Source: Schistosoma haematobium
Taxonomy: Eukaryota > Platyhelminthes > Trematoda > Strigeidida > Schistosomatidae
Reading direction: 5' to 3'
NCBI RefSeq assembly: GCF_000699445.3
Contig: NC_067197.1
Span: forward strand, 28,751,809-28,815,808
Length of the DNA: 64,000 nucleotides
Shown: positions 60,501 to 64,000 of the stretch, piece by piece
Layout: every line of letters starts with the position of its first letter
How positions within the stretch are numbered: position 1 is the stretch's first letter
Translations under genes and position numbers: made by a program
The notes under the pieces: generated by a model
Told to the model about the DNA's origin: nothing
Database searches by the model: none
What the model saw: the letters and a program-made list of their open reading frames with translations, nothing else

Positions 60501-63124
60501 GTTCATAATATACTTGTGAATTTAATCGACCAGGTATTGTTGTATACTTTAATATACGTGGATTATTAGGCAATACTTTCAACCAAGGTGTCCATTCTGA
60601 GTGAACAATTTCTTCTGTATAATTAAAGATATGTATATGTGATGATGTCGATGATGATGGGATAGAAAAATATTACAGGGTTCTCATTGATGGATCTTGT
60701 CCAGCTATATAGATTAGCGTAACCACTCATTCACTACATAGACATAGATACGTCAGTCAATAACTACAATTGACTTTATATACATGTTCGTAAGGTGAAT
60801 ATTATTTAATTGCAGATCTCTTCATCGAACGATTAGCTGTGTAAGATAAACTAAGATACGCTCTATCCGGAATACATTTACAAAATTTGAGGAGTAACGG
60901 TGAGAGTAAATTCTCCCTTTATCTGGTTCGAATTATGGTAGTTTTTGAAATCAAGCAGTTTATTCATTGATTTTAGTATACAGGTTGATCATTGTTATTT
61001 ATAATATCGAATGTAATTAATCTTATGTTAAATCCATTCTGGATAAGCCATACACTTTTATAGAACAAGACAATGGGCAGGGGGACATATAAATAGCCTT
61101 AAATCGTCTATCTGCTTCTTTTGGTATCTTTTGCTATCTGGTCTGCCTACTCGTCTGGTCTCCAAGTGTTCTATCAACACCATGCCTTCAATCCAAGGAA
61201 ACTCTTCGCTCCGTCTGATAATTGTGCAAATTCGACGCCACGTTCCACTACACACTACTTACAAACAACCTTCTAAGTAGCGTCCACTACACTGTGTAAA
61301 ATGACCTGTGTCTAAGATTCTAGCATTGCGCTCATCTACTTAAATGTCTAAAATTATTCTAATATAACGAAATGCTCTTGTTATGAAATATTTATAGTAC
61401 ATTTCATGTAAAAAAGATTTGATTATACTAGTCAGATAGATGACTAACTACAATATGTTGTTGAGATTTTGAATAAATCCTCTGAATCTCCTACTTTTTT
61501 CCTCATATGATTTTCAGTATTGTTAAAACGTTACTTATATTCCTCTTAATATGATGAATGTCAATAAGTAAATTTAAAAAGCCAGGTAGGTATCATCAGT
61601 ATAAATGATTCTCGTATTTAAAAAAACCACTGATAAATTTATGATTATTATAATAATACAAATTTCTTTGTTGAATGCCAGCTGTGCTTTCAAAGTTAAT
61701 CGACCAGTATCAAAATAATTAGGCTCTGATAATAGTATTGGATCATTAACTCACTATTCTGAAACAGTATGTAGTGTCGGTTATTATGTTAAGTTCATAT
61801 ACCTTATTCTAGGTTTCGGACAGACCATTTCATTCATTCTACTTGAGTTACATTCTGACCTTGTTATTTATTCGCTTATCAATCTTGACTGTTTTTATAT
61901 GAACGCGTAGTTGTGTGTACATTTCTTATCCCATTACTTATCACATGTCTGTAACTTACTTTTGTGTAACTATAAATATTGATCAACACTTGGTTAAATG
62001 GGAGATGGCTTACCTGTCATCTCCACTCTGCGTCGTTCCTCTTCTCTCTATTCCATTCGCTTTATATAAGAAATATATGTAATCACAAGTCCATTCTCGT
62101 TATTTGATTTATCGAAACCCGTTATTGACTAACGCGATTTAAGTCGATGATAATATACGAGGATAGGCGATAACAAACGTTCATACAATCTAATTGAAGT
62201 CATATCCACGGGCCACTAAAAGTAGTTCTCATGTTGATTTCATGTTAAATTGAACATTCGTTGAAATATTAATCTTGAAAGTATAATTTATTATTATATC
62301 CCAAAAAATCTACTCTTTAACGATTGAAGATCATTTTCACAAGTAAAATATGAATATAGTCTTTATTTATTTAATGTATAACATTGTTCAATCTTTCACT
62401 GCATTAACAATCTTAAAATAAGATAGAACTAATTCTCTATGAATCTCATATATCTTAGAATAATTATTTGACGAATAATATTCAATATTTAATTTATTAA
62501 ATCAATGACAATATGAAGTCCCTTTCATTGATTAAATTTTCACTTCTCTGTGAGACTAGAATTTATGGATGAACTAACCAGGTATATGATAACAAGTTTC
62601 GAATTTTGGCGTGAAACTCACTCATGGATTTGGCTAAATAAAGTTTTGGCATTTTAACTGATCTCAGTTCGTGATGAAAAACCCTAAATCTAATTTCTAA
62701 CTTTAATCATCAACTGTAAATCATAATTCTAATTCCTCACACAGGTTTATAACCATCGTTTGGTCCTAGTTATTAGGTGGGTGCTCTCGAGGTCAGTTTA
62801 GCGTCGCTCAAAGGTCATCCATAAATTATAGTCTCACCAGAATAATCTTTAAAAAACGTTATTAATTCACTTTAATCGTATAAAACTACTTACGTTGACA
62901 TGTGAAATTCTCACAAATCCTTGTATCAATTGTTTCAGAATTCACAACAGAACATTGTGAAGTATCACTTTGATCCCATTTGTTGATAATTGTTGAACAA
63001 ATTAAATTACGTGTTTTTATACCAATCCCACATTTAGTAGAACAATCCTTCCAATCATTCCATTTTAGAAAAGTTTCACCTAAATGATATGTTTGCTCTT
63101 TAGAGAGGATTGGTGAAGAAACTT
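50009..63124 (-). CDS. Thrombospondin type-1 repeat transmembrane protein, 5' end outside window
   Basis: Five exons with matching phases (62894-63124, 60381-60614, 54874-55416, 53608-53925, 50009-51504) encode the last 939 residues of a membrane protein. In order they give one canonical TSP1 repeat ([18 protein letters not shown]), one divergent repeat (SEWTPW), two repeats in one exon ([10 protein letters not shown] and [10 protein letters not shown]), one more ([12 protein letters not shown]), a transmembrane helix ([20 protein letters not shown], residues about 457-477) and a cytoplasmic tail of about 450 residues rich in Asn, His, Ser and Pro. WxxW tryptophans in TSP1 repeats are C-mannosylation sites in other animals. 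Several repeats followed by one helix recall semaphorin-5, but the tail is far longer than in vertebrates, and no sema domain is visible because the gene continues beyond the right edge. UNC5- or adhesion-type receptors remain possible. Confidence 0.85.
51505..53607 (-). other. TSP1 gene intron
   Basis: A 2.1-kb intron without recognised content. Overlapping open frames on both strands at 52366-52664 have no domain. Confidence 0.6.
53608..53925 (-). CDS. TSP1 gene, juxtamembrane repeat exon
   Basis: NLTG (possible N-glycosylation site) precedes [20 protein letters not shown] and [14 protein letters not shown], a TSP1 repeat with a long insertion. It ends G|GTATGC and splices in phase to the transmembrane exon. 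Confidence 0.87.
53926..54873 (-). other. TSP1 gene intron
   Basis: A 0.95-kb AT-rich intron; nothing recognised. Confidence 0.6.
54874..55416 (-). CDS. TSP1 gene, exon with two repeats
   Basis: [16 protein letters not shown] starts one TSP1 repeat and [12 protein letters not shown] the next. The second contains a long insertion before STRTRTC and closes with ECSE. Donor GTAAGT, acceptor TTACAG. Confidence 0.88.
56200..57000 (+). mobile_element. Penelope-like reverse transcriptase remnant
   Basis: Fragments read MSFDVCSL, then [20 protein letters not shown] (the Penelope A/MGSPLGP motif), then [12 protein letters not shown], where the catalytic YVDD is YVND. RNVRWLC-like [19 protein letters not shown] follows in another frame. 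Stops and the lost catalytic Asp show it is dead. Confidence 0.75.
57540..60200 (+). mobile_element. RTE-like (SR2-type) non-LTR retrotransposon, near full length but dead
   Basis: Endonuclease-domain sequence at 57590-58090 ([15 protein letters not shown] and [10 protein letters not shown] are recognisable) is followed by a linker and reverse transcriptase at about 58900-59600. That part reads VRTGVRQGC, then the catalytic box as [14 protein letters not shown] (FTDD where FADD is usual), then [18 protein letters not shown]. The C-terminal part runs to about 60185. Numerous frameshifts and stops prevent a continuous product. It lies antisense in the TSP1 gene's intron. Confidence 0.8.
60381..60614 (-). 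CDS. TSP1 gene, exon with divergent repeat
   Basis: Begins [16 protein letters not shown], retaining the W-x2-W but lacking the usual C-S-x2-C-G; cysteines appear later ([21 protein letters not shown]). Donor GTAAGT and acceptor ATACAG are good, and phases fit both neighbours. Confidence 0.8.
60615..62893 (-). other. TSP1 gene intron with MITE
   Basis: A 2.3-kb intron holding MITE copy 2. Other sequence is unclassified; the open frame at 61058-61255 may be retroelement-derived but is too short to assign. Confidence 0.65.
62549..62838 (-). mobile_element. hAT-type MITE copy 2
   Basis: Its termini, tgtgagactagaatttatgg and a near-complement ending agtctcacc, match copy 1 at 30587-30873, and the interior matches in reverse complement through its whole 290 bp. 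I see no intact 8-bp duplication here, so it is older or its flanks have changed. Confidence 0.8.
62894..63124 (-). CDS. TSP1 gene, exon with canonical repeat
   Basis: [20 protein letters not shown] and RICENFTCQ contain the W-x2-W, C-S-x2-C-G and closing cysteines of a TSP1 repeat. NFT is a possible N-glycosylation site. It begins with two bases of a codon started in an exon outside the window. Confidence 0.85.
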
Positions 63125-64000
63125 CTATATGATTTAATATTGTTATTAATTATGGAGTAAATGTTAATTTGGATACAAAAAGAAAGAAAGATGAAAATAT
63201 CAATCAATCACCTTTTGAAGGGATACAAAATATTATTTATCATGAATCGTTATTTTTGAACTGATATTGAGAATGAAGTGGTTATGTGAATGTATCTTCA
63301 TATCACTTTGAACACTTTTCGTTAGCATTTATTGTTAACTGCACTTAGACTAAACTTCTCAGTTTAGGTAATAAAAAAAACTTGATACTTTAATGATAGT
63401 AACTTTGTGACCTTGTATTTCATTCAAATCAATTTGTTTGTTCTCTAATAAGTCATACTGTTTAGGTTAAATATTTCATAAATATTTTTATATTTTAGAT
63501 GCTTTTTATACCCGTATTTATGAATAATTTTGAAATTCTACCCACCCCTCCTTTCATAAAAGCAGTAAAATATACGTTAGAGATGTACACCACTCTTTAC
63601 AGAACCATCCTACTGGAATGGTGATGGTAATATTCTTATTGATAGTCAGCTTGAAAATGAAGTTTCCTGAGTAACTAATGAAAAACTGTAATCTCAGAGT
63701 TAACCAGATTGGGAGTAATATATTAACTCAATAGTGGCATAACACGAAAATGTCACTATATAACAAATAGACTGAATTCAGTAATTTTAATGTCTTTGAT
63801 TACGACCAAGCCCCTTAAATTTATCGTTCTAGTAGCAGTGTCTGAAGTTCCTGGGTTCATCCTTGTGCTAGATCGTGGTTCACGTTCCTGGAGAGTTCCA
63901 AACTATGATATAAAACCCTTCCAATAGTTAATAGTTCTTAGTGATTTTTCAAATTACCTCAAACTATGAAACAACTTAGTTGTTTACTCATAAAATTGTG
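63125..64000 (-). other. TSP1 gene intron running off the window
   Basis: The first complete exon in view starts with two bases of a split codon, so this stretch must be at least partly intron. I see no further exon to the edge. Confidence 0.55.

Noticed and set aside
61058..61255. Minus-strand 65-codon frame
   Set aside because: Possibly a retroelement scrap, but too short to assign.
1..64000. CRISPR arrays, bacterial operons, ribosome binding sites
   Set aside because: Introns, pol III SINEs and eukaryotic retroelements show this is a eukaryotic nuclear genome; no spaced direct-repeat array was seen.

Overview
The window looks like a fluke genome, most probably a schistosome (Schistosoma sp.). 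It is AT-rich and gene-poor, its genes have very short first introns followed by kilobase-sized ones, and between and inside genes lie decayed RTE-like, CR1-like, Penelope-like and Ty3/gypsy (Boudicca-like) retroelements plus tRNA-derived SINEs that carry hammerhead-ribozyme sequence. The species is inferred from this style of genes and repeats; no search was possible.

Three host genes can be modelled. (1) An adducin gene on the minus strand, 31807 down to 11960, rebuilt as 14 exons with matching phases. It encodes about 857 residues: aldolase-like head, neck, tail, and a C-terminal lysine-rich MARCKS-related domain. Its first intron is only 34 nt, and its sixth has a GC donor. (2) A coiled-coil ciliary protein resembling CCDC96/CFAP184 on the plus strand, 44203-45768, with a 16-nt first coding exon and a 48-nt intron. 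(3) The 3' part of a minus-strand gene that runs off the right edge (63124 to 50009): at least five thrombospondin type-1-like repeats, one transmembrane helix and a tail of about 450 residues rich in Asn, His and Ser. This is broadly a semaphorin-5-like architecture, but no sema domain is in the window.

Layout: 1-11.9 kb is repeat-bearing intergenic DNA (two long palindromes with hammerhead-like cores, a SINE, a solo-LTR-like block). 11.96-31.8 kb is the adducin gene, whose introns hold two SINEs, two GC-rich repeats, a non-LTR reverse transcriptase remnant and an intact-looking hAT-type MITE. 32.7-37.2 kb is a nest of LTR retrotransposons with pol split into two head-to-head halves. 37.2-44 kb holds further repeats and a CR1-like reverse transcriptase remnant. 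44.2-45.8 kb is CFAP184. 48.5-49.1 kb is a Penelope/non-LTR chimera. 50-63.1 kb is the thrombospondin-repeat gene, with Penelope and RTE remnants in one intron and a second MITE copy in another.

The three genes do not form an operon and share no obvious pathway: adducin belongs to the membrane skeleton, CFAP184 to the ciliary axoneme, and the third is a cell-surface receptor or adhesion protein. The most notable non-coding content is the set of hammerhead-like relics, each with different damage to catalytic-core positions, and the 34-nt intron.
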